Shown: positions 35,976-47,425, counted from the first letter of the stretch. The stretch is 64,000 nt of DNA from an uncultured Alphaproteobacteria bacterium (GCA_937873445.1 CALMWF010000044.1:1-64000); one strand, 5' to 3'. Notes: generated by a model not told the origin, from the letters alone. Program-made: numbers and translations.

Positions 35976-36080
35976 TCACAAACCCTGGGTGAAGGCGGGC
36001 GGCGGCTCGGGGTTGCCGCGCACGCCGCAGGCAGTGAGGGCAAGCAGGGCGGCGAGCGCCACGGCCATCATACGGAACAT
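35976..36080 (-). CDS. lptM: Small lipoprotein (LptM/YifL-like)
   Basis: A 34-aa lipoprotein precursor: MFRMMAVALAALLALTACGV, then RGNPEPPPAFTQGL. The lipobox LTAC places the lipidated cysteine at residue 18, leaving a short GVRGNPEPPP tail, the pattern of small lipoproteins encoded beside lysA in alphaproteobacteria; the LptM family aids assembly of the LPS translocon LptD. Too short for routine ORF calling. GGAGAC in the argH end serves as ribosome site; the start is 1 nt after the argH stop. Confidence 0.8.
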   Translation of the reverse strand: MFRMMAVALAALLALTACGVRGNPEPPPAFTQGL

Positions 36081-36081
36081 G

Positions 36082-37467
36082 TCATGTCTCCTTTAGAACT
36101 TTGAGCCAGCGCCGGGCGGCGCGGGCCACATTGGCGGGTGCCGTGCCACCGTAACTGACACGCGAGCGGGCCGAGTTTTCAACCGTCAGCACACGGAACA
36201 CATCCCTGGTGATGCGCTTTTCCACGCTCTGCATGTCAGCCAGGGAAAGGGCCGACAGGTCCACGCCCTGTTTTTCGGCCAGCGCCACCAATGTGCCGGT
36301 GACATGGTGAGCCTCGCGGAACGGCATCTTCAAGGTGCGCACCAGCCAGTCGGCAAGGTCGGTGGCGGTGGCAAAGCCGGTGGCGGCGGCAGCGCGCATG
36401 CGCTGTTCATCCGGCACCATGTCGCGCACCATGCCGGTGGCAGCAGCCAGCGCCAGCGACAGGCTGTCGAAGGCGTCAAAGGCCGGTTCCTTATCTTCCT
36501 GCATATCCTTGGAATAGGTGAGCGGCAGACCCTTCATGACCACGGCCAAAGCGGTAAAGGCGCCAAGAATGCGGCCCGGCTTGGCGCGGATCAGCTCGGC
36601 GGCATCGGGGTTGCGCTTCTGCGGCATGATGGATGAGCCGGTGGTGAACTTGTCCGACAGCTTGACGAAGCGGAACTGGGCGGTGGCCCAGAGCACGATC
36701 TCCTCAGCCAGCCGCGACAGATGAACGGCACAGATGGTGGCACCCGCCAGCACTTCAAGCACGAAGTCGCGGTCGGAGACGGAATCGAGGGAATTGCGGG
36801 TTGGCCCGGCAAAGCCCAGGGCCTTGGCCGTCATCCCCCGGTCAATGGGGAAGGAAGTGCCGGCGAGCGCCGCCGCCCCCAGCGGGCATTCATTCATGCG
36901 CCGGCGGGCGTCGGCCAGCCGCGAGCGGTCGCGGGCCAGCATTTCCACATAGGCCAGAAGATGGTGGCCGAAGGTGATGGGCTGGGCGACCTGCAGATGG
37001 GTGAAACCGGGCATGAGGGTCTTGGCATGGGCCAGGGCCTTTTCGGCCAGCGCCCGCTGCAATCCGGCCATCTGGCTGTCGAGATGGTCGACCGTGTCGC
37101 GCACATAGAGGCGGAAATCGGTGGCGACCTGGTCATTGCGCGAGCGCGCCGTGTGCAGCCGGCCCGCCGCCGGGCCGATCAGTTCCTTCAGACGCGCCTC
37201 CACATTCATGTGGATGTCTTCGAGGGCTGACGAGAAGGTGAAACTGCCGGCTGCGATCTCGGCTTGCACCTGATCGAGGCCGTGCCTAATTTGCGCTGCG
37301 TCGGCCTTGGTGATGATCCCCGTCTCGGCCAGCATGGCGGCGTGGGCCTTCGAGGCCCGGATGTCCTGGGCAAAGAGGCGCTTGTCAAAGCCGATGGAGG
37401 CGTTGATCTCGGCCATGATGGCGTCCGGCCCCTGGGCAAAACGCCCGCCCCACATTTTATTGGTCAT
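36082..37467 (-). CDS. argH: Argininosuccinate lyase
   Basis: A 461-aa enzyme splitting argininosuccinate to arginine and fumarate. Signature [18 protein letters not shown] (~281-298) holds the catalytic serine; [16 protein letters not shown] and [17 protein letters not shown] are further superfamily motifs. Start [17 protein letters not shown] at ATG 37467. Divergent from the TlpA-like gene with only 36 bp between. Confidence 0.97.
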   Translation of the reverse strand: MTNKMWGGRFAQGPDAIMAEINASIGFDKRLFAQDIRASKAHAAMLAETGIITKADAAQIRHGLDQVQAEIAAGSFTFSSALEDIHMNVEARLKELIGPAAGRLHTARSRNDQVATDFRLYVRDTVDHLDSQMAGLQRALAEKALAHAKTLMPGFTHLQVAQPITFGHHLLAYVEMLARDRSRLADARRRMNECPLGAAALAGTSFPIDRGMTAKALGFAGPTRNSLDSVSDRDFVLEVLAGATICAVHLSRLAEEIVLWATAQFRFVKLSDKFTTGSSIMPQKRNPDAAELIRAKPGRILGAFTALAVVMKGLPLTYSKDMQEDKEPAFDAFDSLSLALAAATGMVRDMVPDEQRMRAAAATGFATATDLADWLVRTLKMPFREAHHVTGTLVALAEKQGVDLSALSLADMQSVEKRITRDVFRVLTVENSARSRVSYGGTAPANVARAARRWLKVLKET

Positions 37468-37503
37468 GGGTTTTCCCCGGCCCGGACCTGAACGAACGGA
37501 GTC

Positions 37504-38130
37504 ATGATGTTTCCTTCAAACCCGCGCCACCGGCTTTATCTGGGTGTGGCGCTGCTTCTTGCGGCAATCATTGGCATTTACGGGCTAAACCGCGTGTCGC
37601 GCAAGCATGTGGGTGAGGCAGCGGTGGCAGAAGCCTCACTTTCGCCCTTCGCCGCCCATGCCAGGGGCCAGATGGCGCAATTCCAGTTTCATGACGCGCC
37701 CAAGAACGTGACCCTGCGGGCGGTGCGCGACGGGGCTGGTGCGGAGGTGGCGCTGGCGCGCTGGCAGGGCCGGGTCATGCTGGTCAATCTGTGGGCCACC
37801 TGGTGTCCGCCGTGCCGGGCGGAAATGCCGGAACTGGGCAAATTGCAGGCGGCGCTGGGGGGCGCGGATTTCGAGGTGGTCACCATCAATCTCGACAGCC
37901 AGACGCGTCAGGACAAGGCCAGGGAATTTCTGGCCACGGCGGGGGAGGGCCATCTTGCCTTCTACCGCGATGATGAGGGGGCGGCGCGCGAGGCGCTCAA
38001 TGTGCCGGGGCTGCCCGCCACCATCCTGTTTGACCGGCAGGGCCGCGAGCTGGGCCGCCTGCTCGGCCCGGCGCCATGGGCCGGTGCCGATGCCCAGGCC
38101 ATGATCAAGGCGGTGATGGCAGCGCAGTAG
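37504..38130 (+). CDS. tlpA: TlpA-family membrane-anchored thiol:disulfide oxidoreductase
   Basis: A 208-aa protein with one N-terminal helix (~11-28) and a periplasmic thioredoxin domain. The active site is [14 protein letters not shown], with cysteines at residues 101 and 104, and the cis-proline loop is GLPATILFD. TlpA-type proteins reduce partners in cytochrome oxidase assembly; the partner is not shown here. Two adjacent ATGs (37504, 37507). Conserved in Rhizobiales divergent from argH. A palindromic repeat lies 8 nt after the stop. Confidence 0.88.
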   Translation: MMFPSNPRHRLYLGVALLLAAIIGIYGLNRVSRKHVGEAAVAEASLSPFAAHARGQMAQFQFHDAPKNVTLRAVRDGAGAEVALARWQGRVMLVNLWATWCPPCRAEMPELGKLQAALGGADFEVVTINLDSQTRQDKAREFLATAGEGHLAFYRDDEGAAREALNVPGLPATILFDRQGRELGRLLGPAPWAGADAQAMIKAVMAAQ

Positions 38131-38138
38131 GACCTATT

Positions 38139-38186
38139 CCCATCACCTGATCCGAAAACCGCTCCCGCACTTTTCGGGGTGATGGG
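38139..38186. repeat. Palindromic repeat, sub-family 2
   Basis: Reads CCCATCACC-TGAT-CCGAAAA, a GC-rich loop, TTTTCGG-GGTGATGGG. It is the same as the 32108-32203 copies in reverse orientation. It fills the gap between the convergent tlpA and hbd genes. Confidence 0.8.
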
Positions 38187-38197
38187 TTGATGAGGGA

Positions 38198-39073
38198 TCA
38201 GCGGGTCGGCACCGGCTTTTCGCCGCGGTAGTCGTAGAAGCCGCGTTTGGTCTTGCGGCCCAGCCAGCCGGCCTCGACATATTTCACCAGAAGCGGGCAG
38301 GGGCGGTATTTTGAATCCGCCAGACCCTCATAGAGCACCTGCATGACCGACAGGCAGGTATCCAGCCCGATGAAATCGGCCAGCTCGAAGGGGCCCATGG
38401 GGTGGTGGGCGCCCAGCTTCATGGCGGTGTCGATGGCGTCCACCGTGCCCACGCCCTCATACAGCGTATAGACCGCCTCATTGATCATCGGCAGCAGCAC
38501 GCGGTTGACGATGAAGGCCGGGAAATCCTCGGAAACGGCCACCGTCTTCTTCAGGGTGCCGACGAAGTCCTTGACCTTCTGGAAGGTGACTTCCTCGGTG
38601 GCAATGCCGCGGATCAGCTCCACCAGCTCCATCATCGGCACCGGGTTCATGAAGTGAATGCCCATGAAGCGTTCCGGCCGGTCGGTGGTGGCGGCCAGAC
38701 GGGTCACCGAAATCGACGAGGTGTTGGTGCCAAGGATGGTTTCCGGCCCGAGAGGGGGGCAGAGGTCCTTGTAGATCTGGCGCTTCACGTCTTCCTTCTC
38801 GGTGGCGCTTTCAATGACCAGATCATAGCCCTCGAAGTCGGCAAAGGAGGGAACATGGCCAATGCGCGACAGGGCGGCTTCACGGTCGGCTTCGCTGATC
38901 CTGCCGGCCTTCACCTGGCGGGCCATGTTGCCGTTGATGGTGGCCAGCGCCTGGGTCACACGCTCCTTGGACACATCATTGAGACCCACCTGATAACCGC
39001 CCAGCGCACAGATGTGGGCAATGCCGTTGCCCATTTGGCCCGCGCCGATGATGCCGACTTTCCTGATGGTCAT
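38198..39073 (-). CDS. hbd: 3-hydroxybutyryl-CoA dehydrogenase
   Basis: A 291-aa NAD(P)-dependent enzyme of beta-oxidation / acetoacetyl-CoA metabolism. Rossmann start KVGIIGAGQMGNGIAHICAL (~5-24), the GxHFMNP catalytic segment GIHFMNPVPMMELVE with the active histidine, and the C-terminal GPFELADFIGLD. Follows etfB-etfA on the same strand (159 nt gap, with a terminator), the usual rhizobial order. Confidence 0.94.
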   Translation of the reverse strand: MTIRKVGIIGAGQMGNGIAHICALGGYQVGLNDVSKERVTQALATINGNMARQVKAGRISEADREAALSRIGHVPSFADFEGYDLVIESATEKEDVKRQIYKDLCPPLGPETILGTNTSSISVTRLAATTDRPERFMGIHFMNPVPMMELVELIRGIATEEVTFQKVKDFVGTLKKTVAVSEDFPAFIVNRVLLPMINEAVYTLYEGVGTVDAIDTAMKLGAHHPMGPFELADFIGLDTCLSVMQVLYEGLADSKYRPCPLLVKYVEAGWLGRKTKRGFYDYRGEKPVPTR

Positions 39074-39182
39074 GAAACACCCGCTTGTGAGACAGGGTGT
39101 TGACGTTAACGTGCTGAGGGGCGCCCCGCAAGATCATTTCGCAAGTGCGAAAAGACCAGCCGGGCGGGTTGGTTTGGGCCAG

Positions 39183-39212
39183 AAAAAACCCCCTGCCGGG
39201 GGCAGGGGGTTT
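39183..39212 (-). terminator. Rho-independent terminator after etfB-etfA
   Basis: Minus strand: AAACCCCCTGC, a 5-nt CCCCG loop, GCAGGGGGTTT, then more Ts. An 11-bp stem with a run of T at its 3' side, 21 nt past the etfA stop. Confidence 0.85.
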
Positions 39213-39232
39213 GGATTCTGAGGGGCCGACGA

Positions 39233-40162
39233 TCAGCCCAGCGCCTTGTCCAGTTCCGGCACGGCCTCAAACAGATCGGCCACCAGGCCAAAGTCCGCCA
39301 CCTGGAAGATGGGGGCCTCCTCGTCCTTGTTGATGGCCACGATGATCTTGGAATCCTTCATGCCGGCCAGATGCTGGATGGCGCCGGAAATGCCGACCGC
39401 AATATAAAGGTCGGGGGCCACCACCTTGCCGGTCTGGCCGACCTGATAGTCATTGGGCACAAAGCCCGCGTCCACAGCGGCGCGCGAGGCGCCCACGGCG
39501 GCGTTGAGCTTGGCGGCAACGCTTTCCAGCATCTTGAAATTGTCGCCGTTCTGCATGCCGCGACCGCCGGAAATGATGATCTTGGCCGAAGTCAGTTCGG
39601 GCCGGTCAGACTTGGTGAGGTTTTCACCAGCATAGGTGGCAAGACCGGCGGCCTTGGCTGCGGCCACGCTTTCCACCTTGGCGGCACCGCCCTCGCCCGC
39701 TGCCGGGAAGGAGGCCGTGCGCACCGTCACAACCTTGTGGGCCTCGCCCGACTGCACCGTCTGCACCGCATTGCCGGCATAGATCAGGCGCACAAAGGTG
39801 TCGGGCGATGTCACGGCGGAAATGTCGGAAATCTGCATGACATCGAGCAGGGCGGCCACGCGCGGCATGAAATTCTTGCCGCTGGTGGTGGAGGGGGCAA
39901 CAATGTGGCTGTAGCCCTTGGCCAGAGCCACCACCGTGTCGGCCAGGGTTTCGGCGATGGGGCGCTCAAGATCGGCCGATTCGGCCAGCAGCACCTTGGC
40001 TACGCCCTTGAGCTTCGCGGCCGCCTCGGCGGCCGGTTTGGCGTTCTTGCCCGCCACCAGCACATGAACCTCGCCAGCCATCTGAAGGGCAGCGGTAAGC
40101 GCCTTGTGGGTTGCGTCCTTGAGCGTGGCGTTGTCATGTTCGGCAATGAGAAGAACGGCCAT
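39233..40162 (-). CDS. etfA: Electron transfer flavoprotein alpha subunit
   Basis: A 309-aa FAD-binding subunit that passes electrons from acyl-CoA dehydrogenases to ETF-ubiquinone oxidoreductase. The C-terminal FAD domain shows [64 protein letters not shown] and the closing DKALG. Start ATG overlaps the etfB stop (TGATG). Confidence 0.95.
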   Translation of the reverse strand: MAVLLIAEHDNATLKDATHKALTAALQMAGEVHVLVAGKNAKPAAEAAAKLKGVAKVLLAESADLERPIAETLADTVVALAKGYSHIVAPSTTSGKNFMPRVAALLDVMQISDISAVTSPDTFVRLIYAGNAVQTVQSGEAHKVVTVRTASFPAAGEGGAAKVESVAAAKAAGLATYAGENLTKSDRPELTSAKIIISGGRGMQNGDNFKMLESVAAKLNAAVGASRAAVDAGFVPNDYQVGQTGKVVAPDLYIAVGISGAIQHLAGMKDSKIIVAINKDEEAPIFQVADFGLVADLFEAVPELDKALG

Positions 40163-40908
40163 CAGAGCGCTCCCGCTTCCTTGAGTTTCGCCACCAGTTC
40201 GGTCACCGACTTCACCTTCACACCGGCCTGGCGCTTGGGCGGTTCCTCGGTCTTCACCACCTTGAGGCGGGGTGTCACATCAACGCCGTAGTCGGCCGGG
40301 GTCTTTTCCTCGAGCGGTTTCTTCTTGGCCTTCATGATGTTGGGCAGCGAGGCATAGCGCGGCGTATTGAGGCGGAGATCGGTGGTGATGACCGCCGGCA
40401 GCTTGAGCTTGAGGGTCTGCAAACCGCCGTCGATTTCACGGGTGACCAGAGCCTCGCCCGCCCCCGGCTCAAACTTCGAGGTGAAGGTGGCCTGGGGCCA
40501 GCCCATGAGGGCAGCCAGCATCTGGCCGGTCTGGTTGGCGTCGTCGTCAATGGCCTGCTTGCCGAGAATGACAAGATCGGGCTTTTCCGCTGCGACAATG
40601 GCCTTGAGCAGCTTGGCCACGGCCAGGGGCTCCACCACCGCGTCATGCTTCACCAGAATGGCGCGGTCGGCCCCCATGGCCAGCGCGGTGCGCAGGGTTT
40701 CCTGGGCGGTGGCGGGTCCCACCGACACGGCCACCACCTCGGTTGCCTTGCCCGCCTCCTTCAGACGCACGGCCTCCTCGACGGCGATTTCGTCGAAGGG
40801 GTTCATGGACATTTTCACATTGGCCAGTTCCACGCCCGAGCCATCGGCCTTGACGCGGATCTTGACGTTGTAGTCAACGACCCGTTTGACAGCGACCAGA
40901 ACCTTCAT
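40162..40908 (-). CDS. etfB: Electron transfer flavoprotein beta subunit
   Basis: A 248-aa AMP-binding partner of EtfA. Begins [20 protein letters not shown] and contains the family signature [21 protein letters not shown] (~33-53) and [22 protein letters not shown]. First gene of the etfB-etfA operon; the 125-nt gap toward the rhomboid gene upstream holds its promoter, which I could not pin down. Confidence 0.95.
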   Translation of the reverse strand: MKVLVAVKRVVDYNVKIRVKADGSGVELANVKMSMNPFDEIAVEEAVRLKEAGKATEVVAVSVGPATAQETLRTALAMGADRAILVKHDAVVEPLAVAKLLKAIVAAEKPDLVILGKQAIDDDANQTGQMLAALMGWPQATFTSKFEPGAGEALVTREIDGGLQTLKLKLPAVITTDLRLNTPRYASLPNIMKAKKKPLEEKTPADYGVDVTPRLKVVKTEEPPKRQAGVKVKSVTELVAKLKEAGAL

Positions 40909-41033
40909 GTTGTCCTCTGGGGTTAGCGATTTTGCGGCGCAAACTAGTGAGGGGGCGGGCGCGAGTCAATTCCGGGAACGACGGGTTATGGGGCCTGTCC
41001 CGACCAAAGTTCAGGGCAGGAAGTTGCCCCGCC

Positions 41034-41723
41034 TCAGTCACCTACCCGGATGAGCAGGCGGTTCTTCAGCAGCCAGGTCAGGACCAGGCCGGTGAGGAAG
41101 CCGCCGATATGGGCCCACCAGCCGATGCTCTGCGACTCCGGGTCGCTGGCAAACAGGCTCAGGATCTGGATGGCAAACCAGATGCCCAGCACCCAGGCGG
41201 CGGAAATGCGGATGGGCAGGGGAAAGAAGGCGAGCACCCAGACGCGCGCCCTGGGGTAGAGCACGAAATAGGCGGCCAGCACCCCGGAAATGGCCCCCGA
41301 TGCCCCCACCAGGGGCACAGGCGAGGTCGGATTGACAACAATGTGGGTGACACCGGCGCCCACGCCGCACAGGAGATAGAACAGCAGAAAACCCAGATGG
41401 CCGTAAGCGTCCTCGACATTGTCGGCGAAGATCCACAGGAACAGCAAATTCGAGACGAGATGCATCCAGCCGCCGTGCAGGAACATGTAGGTGATGAGGG
41501 TGACCGGCTCGGGCACGGGATTGATGTCATGGGCGCGGGCAGCGGCGGAAACAAACTCGGCCGGCACCACGCCGAAGCCCTGGGCCACGCTGGCAAGGAA
41601 GGCCTCACCCGGAAAAGCCCCGGTGATGAGGAACACGGCCACATTCAAGGCGATCAGCGCGAAGGTCATCATCTGGAAGCGGATGACCCGCAGCGGAGCG
41701 TCGTCGTGCAGCGGAATGAACAT
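41034..41723 (-). CDS. Rhomboid-family intramembrane serine protease
   Basis: A 229-aa protein with six or seven membrane helices. It has the serine motif VPLVGASGAISGVLAAYFVL (GxSG) and the catalytic histidine in WWAHIGGFLTG, plus the HGGWMHLVSNLLFLWIF second-helix motif (His-x4-Asn-type). Expected to cut a transmembrane substrate; target unknown. Starts 10 nt before the LysE-type gene stop and may share its transcript. Confidence 0.9.
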   Translation of the reverse strand: MFIPLHDDAPLRVIRFQMMTFALIALNVAVFLITGAFPGEAFLASVAQGFGVVPAEFVSAAARAHDINPVPEPVTLITYMFLHGGWMHLVSNLLFLWIFADNVEDAYGHLGFLLFYLLCGVGAGVTHIVVNPTSPVPLVGASGAISGVLAAYFVLYPRARVWVLAFFPLPIRISAAWVLGIWFAIQILSLFASDPESQSIGWWAHIGGFLTGLVLTWLLKNRLLIRVGD

Positions 41724-41733
41724 GGCTGCCGGA

Positions 41734-42336
41734 TTAGCCGAAAATCAGCTTGGCGGCGAGGGCGAACATGATGGCGGCAATGGCAAGGTCGATCATCCGC
41801 CAGACGCTGGGCCGCGCGAGAATGTGGCCAAGGGCGCGGGCGCCGTAGCCCAGGGAGAAAAACCAGACGGTGGAGGCGAGCGATGCGCCCAGCGCAAACG
41901 GCCACTGCTGGCCCGGCGGCCTGGCATTGGCGATGGAGCCCACCAGCACCACCGTGTCGAGATAGACATGGGGGTTGAGCCAGGTGAAGGCGGCACAGGT
42001 GGCAAGCGCAGCACTCAGGGACAGGGGATTGGACAGGGCTTCACGGAGCGCGTCCGGGTGGAGGGCGCGGGTGAAGGCCTTGATGCCATACCAGATGAGA
42101 AAGGCCGCACCGCCCCAGCGCATGAGGGTGATGAAATCGGGAAAGAGCTTGAGCAGCGCGCCCAGACCATAGACGCCGGCCCAGATCAGGATGATGTCGG
42201 ACAGGGTGCAGAACAGGACAACGGGGAAGACGTGGTTGTTAAGCGCACCCTGACGGATGACAAAGGCGTTCTGCGCGCCAATGGCGACGATGAGGCTGCC
42301 GCCCAGGGCAAAACCGGCAATGAGGGCGGCCAGCAT
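41734..42336 (-). CDS. LysE/ArgO-family amino acid exporter
   Basis: A 200-aa protein with six membrane helices. N-terminal GFALGGSLIVAIGAQNAFVIRQ is the LysE/ArgO motif, followed by WGGAAFLIWYGIKAF and the mid-protein TWLNPHVYLDTVVLVGSI. Related exporters move lysine or arginine. Six nt separate it from the adenosyltransferase gene upstream. Confidence 0.88.
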   Translation of the reverse strand: MLAALIAGFALGGSLIVAIGAQNAFVIRQGALNNHVFPVVLFCTLSDIILIWAGVYGLGALLKLFPDFITLMRWGGAAFLIWYGIKAFTRALHPDALREALSNPLSLSAALATCAAFTWLNPHVYLDTVVLVGSIANARPPGQQWPFALGASLASTVWFFSLGYGARALGHILARPSVWRMIDLAIAAIMFALAAKLIFG

Positions 42337-42341
42337 GGGTG

Positions 42342-42929
42342 CTATCGCGTCCCGCCCGGAACCCAGAGAATGTCGCCCGCACCGGCGACATGGTTCACAT
42401 AACGGCTGGCAACGAAGAGAAAGTCGGACAGGCGGTTGACATAGGCCAGCGCGGCGGCCCCCACCGGCTCATCCGGCGTGTCATGCAGATGAACCATGAG
42501 GCGTTCGGCGCGGCGGCAGATGGTGCGGGCCAGATGAAGCGCGGCAGCGGCGGGGTGGCCGCCCGGCAGCACGAAGGACTTGAGCGGGACCAGTGCAGAA
42601 TTAAGGTCATCAATCTCGCGCTCCAGCCTCACCGCCTGGTCGGGCAGGATGCGCAGCGGCGGGTAATCCAGTTTCTGGCCACGGTCGGGCACGCAGAGAT
42701 CGGCGCCGAGGTCAAACAGTTCATTCTGGATGCGGGCCAGCATGGCATCGAGGCTGGCGAGGTTGGCTGTGCCGGTGTGCTGGCGGACCAGCCCCAGGGC
42801 GGCATTGGTTTCATCAACCGTGCCATAGGCCTCAATGCGCAGATGGGCCTTGCTGAGGCGGGTGCCATCACCCAGCCCGGTGGTGCCGTCATCGCCGGTG
42901 CGGGTATAGATGCGGTTCAGTCTGACCAT
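42342..42929 (-). CDS. Cob(I)yrinic acid a,c-diamide adenosyltransferase (PduO type)
   Basis: A 195-aa ATP:corrinoid adenosyltransferase. N-terminal IYTRTGDDGTTGLGDGTRLSK (~7-27) is the ATP-binding P-loop-like motif; the helical bundle includes EAYGTVDETNAALGL, FVLPGGHPAAAALHLARTICRRAER and LAYVNRLSDFLFVASRY. Supplies adenosylcobalamin, needed by the NrdJ enzyme encoded here and by B12-dependent mutases. Leads the run toward the LysE-type and rhomboid genes. Confidence 0.93.
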   Translation of the reverse strand: MVRLNRIYTRTGDDGTTGLGDGTRLSKAHLRIEAYGTVDETNAALGLVRQHTGTANLASLDAMLARIQNELFDLGADLCVPDRGQKLDYPPLRILPDQAVRLEREIDDLNSALVPLKSFVLPGGHPAAAALHLARTICRRAERLMVHLHDTPDEPVGAAALAYVNRLSDFLFVASRYVNHVAGAGDILWVPGGTR

Positions 42930-42959
42930 GGCGCTTGGTAGCCCAAAAGCGGCGGCCTG

Positions 42960-45460
42960 TCATTCGTCGCGAAGGGCGGTGGAGGGTTTGGCGGTCAGGG
43001 CGCGGTTGGTGGCCAGAAGCCCGCCCGCAATGGTCAGCAGAAGCGCCAGCGCCACGGTCAGGGCGGCAGTGCCGGGGGAGAAGGCAAAGGGCAGCTCCAG
43101 CACGAAGCGGGCCAGGAACCAGGCCCCGGTGGTGCCGGCCATAAGGCCGAAGACGGCGGCCGCCAGACCGAGCAGGCCATATTCCAGAGCGTAGCTGGCC
43201 AGCAGCTGACGGCGCGAAGCGCCATAGGTTTTCAGCACCACCGCCTCATAACGGCGCGCCGACAGACCGGCGGCCAGCGCGCCAGCCAGCACCAGCGTGC
43301 CGGTGATGAGGGTGAGGATATTGGCCGAGCGGATGGCCAGCAGGATCTTGCCCATGAGGCCCGCCACCTGATCCAGCGCATCCTTGACGCGCACGGCGGT
43401 AATGCCGGGCCAGCGCCGGGCCATGGTGTTGAGGAACTGCGCCTCGTCGGCTCCGGCCATGGTCACGGTGACGATGGCGCTGTGGGGGGCGCGCTGCAGG
43501 GTATTGGGCGAAAACACCATGACGAAGTTGATGCCGAAACTGCGCCAGTTCACGCGCCGCAGATTGGCCACGGTGGCGGTGATGTCGCGGCCCAGAACAT
43601 TGACGGTCAGCTGATCGCCGATCCTGAGGCCGAGACCTTCCGCAATGTCATCGACAAGGGAAACCAGGGGCGGGCCGGCATAGTCGGCGGGCCACCATTC
43701 TCCGGCCACCAGGGTGGAGTTTTCCGGCAGGCTGGCACTGTAGGTGAGACCGCGCTCGCCGCGCAGCGCCCATTGCGCGCCCTCGGCGGGTTTCACCTGA
43801 TCGGCGGCAACACCCTTCACGGCGGTGATGCGGCCGCGCAGCATGGGGGCGGTGCCGGTGGCGACAACCCCGGCTTGCGCCTTCACCTCGGTCACAAAGC
43901 GGTCAAGGTCGGTGTTGCGCACATCGATAAAAAAGAAGGCGGGCGCCTTTTCGGCAAGACCGCCGCGCAACTCGCGGCTCAGGGTGGCGTCGGTCTGGGC
44001 CAGCATGGCAAACAGGCCAAGCCCCAGACCCAGCGCCAGGATGACGGCCAGAGCCGGTGAGCCGGGCCGGGCCAGGGATGCGAGTGCCTGACGGAGCAGC
44101 AGGTTTCCGGGCCGGGGCAGCAGGCGGAGCAGACGAAGAAACAGCCAGCCGAGAAGAAACAGCCCAGCAAAGCTCAGGGCCAGTCCGGCGAGATAGCCGC
44201 CGGTCAAAGTCCAGTTGTCACTGCTGGTGAGAACGAGGGCGGCAAGGGCTGCCATGAACAGGGCGGAGGCGGCGGCATGGGCCAGGGGCAAACGGCTTTT
44301 GACCGGGGCTGCGCCATGGCGAAACAGCGCAGTGGCGGGAATGCTGCCGGTGGCCGCCAGCGGCAGCACGGTGAAGGCCAGCGCCACCAGCAGCCCCATG
44401 GCCCCGGCCCGCAGCAAGGCCAGCCACTCCACGCCGGTGGCCAGCGGCAGGGGCAGAAGGTCGGCGAAGAAGAACTGGGCGAGGGCAGGTGTGGCCGCTC
44501 CCAGCGCCAGGCCAAAGGCAAGCGCCAGCAGGCTTACCAGCAGCAATTCGGTGAGGAAGATGGCAAAGACGGTGGCGCTGGTGGCGCCCAGCGCCTTGTA
44601 GGTGGCGATGGTGGTGGCGCGGCGCTGGATGAAGGCCTTGACCGCATTGGCAATGCCCGCCCCGCCGATGACCAGGGCAGCAAGCCCCACCAGGGTGAGG
44701 AAGAAGCCCAGACGCTCCACCATGCGCTCAGTGCCGGTGGCCGCCTGTGAAGCAGCCCGCAACCGCCAGCCCGCCTCCGGGAAGGTCCGGTTGGCTGCCG
44801 CCACTGCCGCTTTGGCCGCCGTGGGATCGGCAAGCTTCACCCGGTATTTCCAGGTGACGAGGCTGCCCGGCTGGATGAGGCCGGTGGCGGCCAGGGCCTG
44901 ATCGCTGATGAGGAGGCGCGGGGCGAGCAGAAAGCCTTCGCCCAGCCGGTCCGGTTCGGCGGCAATTTCCGCCGTGATGATGAAGCTGGCCTGGCCCAGG
45001 GTGATCCGGTCGCCCAGCTTCAATCCCAGTCGCCCGAGCAGCAGCGGATCGGCCACCGCCGCAAAGCTGTTGGCGCGGGCGGCAAGGGCTTCCGGCAGGG
45101 CACCCTGGGAAAGTTTCACCGCGCCATAGAGCGGATAGGCGCCATCCAGCGCCTTCACCTCGGTCAAGGCGGTTGCCGTGGGGGTCACGGCCATGGCCCG
45201 GAAGGTCACCACGCGTGAGACGGCGCCGAGGCCCTTCATGTAACCCTCTTCGGCGGCACTGGCCTGACGCTGGGTCAGGGCAAATTCCACATCGCCGCCC
45301 AGCAGTGGCTGGCCCTGCTGGTCAATGCCGCGGGTGATGCTGGCGGACAGTGCGGCCACCATGGCAATGATGGTGGTGCCCAGCGCGAGGCAGGCCAGGA
45401 AGATCCAGAAGCCCTGCAGGCCGGAGCGCAGATCGCGGAGGGCAAAGCGCAGGGGCAGCA

Positions 45461-45464
<4 letters not shown>
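42960..45464 (-). CDS. ABC transporter permease of the YbbP/FtsX-like family
   Basis: An 834-aa protein with one N-terminal helix, a large periplasmic domain, then FtsX modules at ~255-375 and ~710-825 (LVGLAALVIGGAGIANAVKAF; SARRYEAVVLKTYGASRRQLLASYALEY). This is the YbbP-type permease (two FtsX repeats in one chain) thought to act in lipid or lipoprotein handling. Its ATG overlaps the stop of the ATPase gene. Confidence 0.88.
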
Positions 45465-46132
<668 letters not shown>

Positions 46133-46212
46133 GGGGGAAAATCCTTGGAGGGGTTGAGGCCATATAGGATTTCTGCTTGGGCTTTTCACCCCTTCTTCCT
46201 ATCTTCACGGCC

Positions 46213-46830
46213 ATGCTGCGTTCCCTTTTCTTCAGTCTGGCCCTTGCCGCCATGGTCCTGCCGGCCACGGCCCGCCCCATGACCCTGCTGGCGCTGGGCG
46301 ACAGTCTCACCGCCGGTTATGGCGTGGACCCGGGCGATGCCTTTCCGGTGAAACTCGAAGCCGCGTTGCGGGTGAAGGGCCATGATGTGACGGTGATCAA
46401 TGCCGGGGTGTCGGGCGATACGGCGGGTGACGGGCTGGCCCGGCTGGACTGGGCGCTCGGTGATCCGGTGGATGCGGCCATTGTGGAACTGGGTGCCAAT
46501 GACATGCTGCGCGGGCTCGACCCGGCGGAGACGGAAAGGGCGCTTGACCAGATTCTCGCCACGCTCAGGGCGAAGAATATTCCGGTGCTGCTGGCGGGCA
46601 TGCAGGCCGCGCCCAATCTTGGTGCTGATTATGGGGCGCGGTTCAACCGCCTCTACCCCAAGCTCACGGCGGTGCATGGCGTGTTGTTCTATCCCTTCTT
46701 TCTCGATGGCGTGGCGGGACAGAGCGCCCTCAATCAGCCCGACGGCATGCACCCCAATGCAGCGGGCGTTGACGAAATTGTGAAGCGCATGGTGCCCGCC
46801 GTGGAGGCGTTGCTGGCCCAGGTCAGGTGA
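46213..46830 (+). CDS. Periplasmic SGNH-family esterase (TesA-like)
   Basis: A 205-aa secreted GDSL hydrolase. Signal peptide to about residue 20 (LAAMVLPATARP), catalytic serine in LLALGDSLTAGYG, the SGNH blocks GVSGDTAGD and VELGANDMLRG, and the C-terminal DGMHPNAAG with Asp and His. E. coli TesA-like enzymes have thioesterase, lysophospholipase and arylesterase activity. Divergent from the YbbA-type ATPase, an arrangement also known in E. coli (tesA/ybbA). ATG 46213 chosen for the signal peptide. Confidence 0.92.
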   Translation: MLRSLFFSLALAAMVLPATARPMTLLALGDSLTAGYGVDPGDAFPVKLEAALRVKGHDVTVINAGVSGDTAGDGLARLDWALGDPVDAAIVELGANDMLRGLDPAETERALDQILATLRAKNIPVLLAGMQAAPNLGADYGARFNRLYPKLTAVHGVLFYPFFLDGVAGQSALNQPDGMHPNAAGVDEIVKRMVPAVEALLAQVR

Positions 46831-46886
46831 TTGCGAATCAGGCCTCCGTCCCGGATGCTCCTTGGCGTTCTGGCAAGGAGGCCGCC

Positions 46887-47423
46887 ATGCCGCGTCTGTT
46901 CACGGGGATCGAGCTTCCGCACGACATTGCCGATGAACTGGCGCTGAAGCGCGGCGGCATTCCGGGGGCGCGCTGGATTGACACCGAATCCTTCCACATC
47001 ACTCTCCGCTTCATCGGCGATATTGATGAGGGGCTGGCCCATGAGATTTCCTACGGGCTGGCGCAGGCGGCTGGCCCCGCCTTCAGCCTGAAGCTCAAGG
47101 GGGTTGACGTGTTTGGCGGCAACAAGCCGCATACGCTGCACGCCGGGGTGGAGGACAGCGCCGATCTCCGGCGTTTGCAGGCCGCCCATGAGCGCATCTG
47201 CCAGAGGCTGGGGGCCGCCCCCGATTCCCGCCGCTTCACCCCGCATGTGACGCTGGCCCGCCTCAAGGACGCCGACCCCGCCGCCCTGGCGCAATTCGTC
47301 CACGCCCAGAGTCTTTATCGTTCACGGCCTTTCCGGGTGGCGCGTTTCGTGCTGTTCTCATCGCGGCCGTCGCGCGGGGGTGGTCCCTATGCGGTGGAAC
47401 AGGCTTATGATTTACAGGTGTGA
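46887..47423 (+). CDS. thpR: RNA 2',3'-cyclic phosphodiesterase
   Basis: A 178-aa 2H-phosphoesterase with two HxTx motifs, [10 protein letters not shown] and [10 protein letters not shown], that form the active site; family Arg and Phe positions are present ([10 protein letters not shown] at the N-terminus). ATG at 46887 has AAGGAGG upstream and is better than the 20-codon extension. Directly followed by phhB, whose start lies 2 nt past the stop. Confidence 0.9.
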   Translation: MPRLFTGIELPHDIADELALKRGGIPGARWIDTESFHITLRFIGDIDEGLAHEISYGLAQAAGPAFSLKLKGVDVFGGNKPHTLHAGVEDSADLRRLQAAHERICQRLGAAPDSRRFTPHVTLARLKDADPAALAQFVHAQSLYRSRPFRVARFVLFSSRPSRGGGPYAVEQAYDLQV

Positions 47424-47425
47424 AG

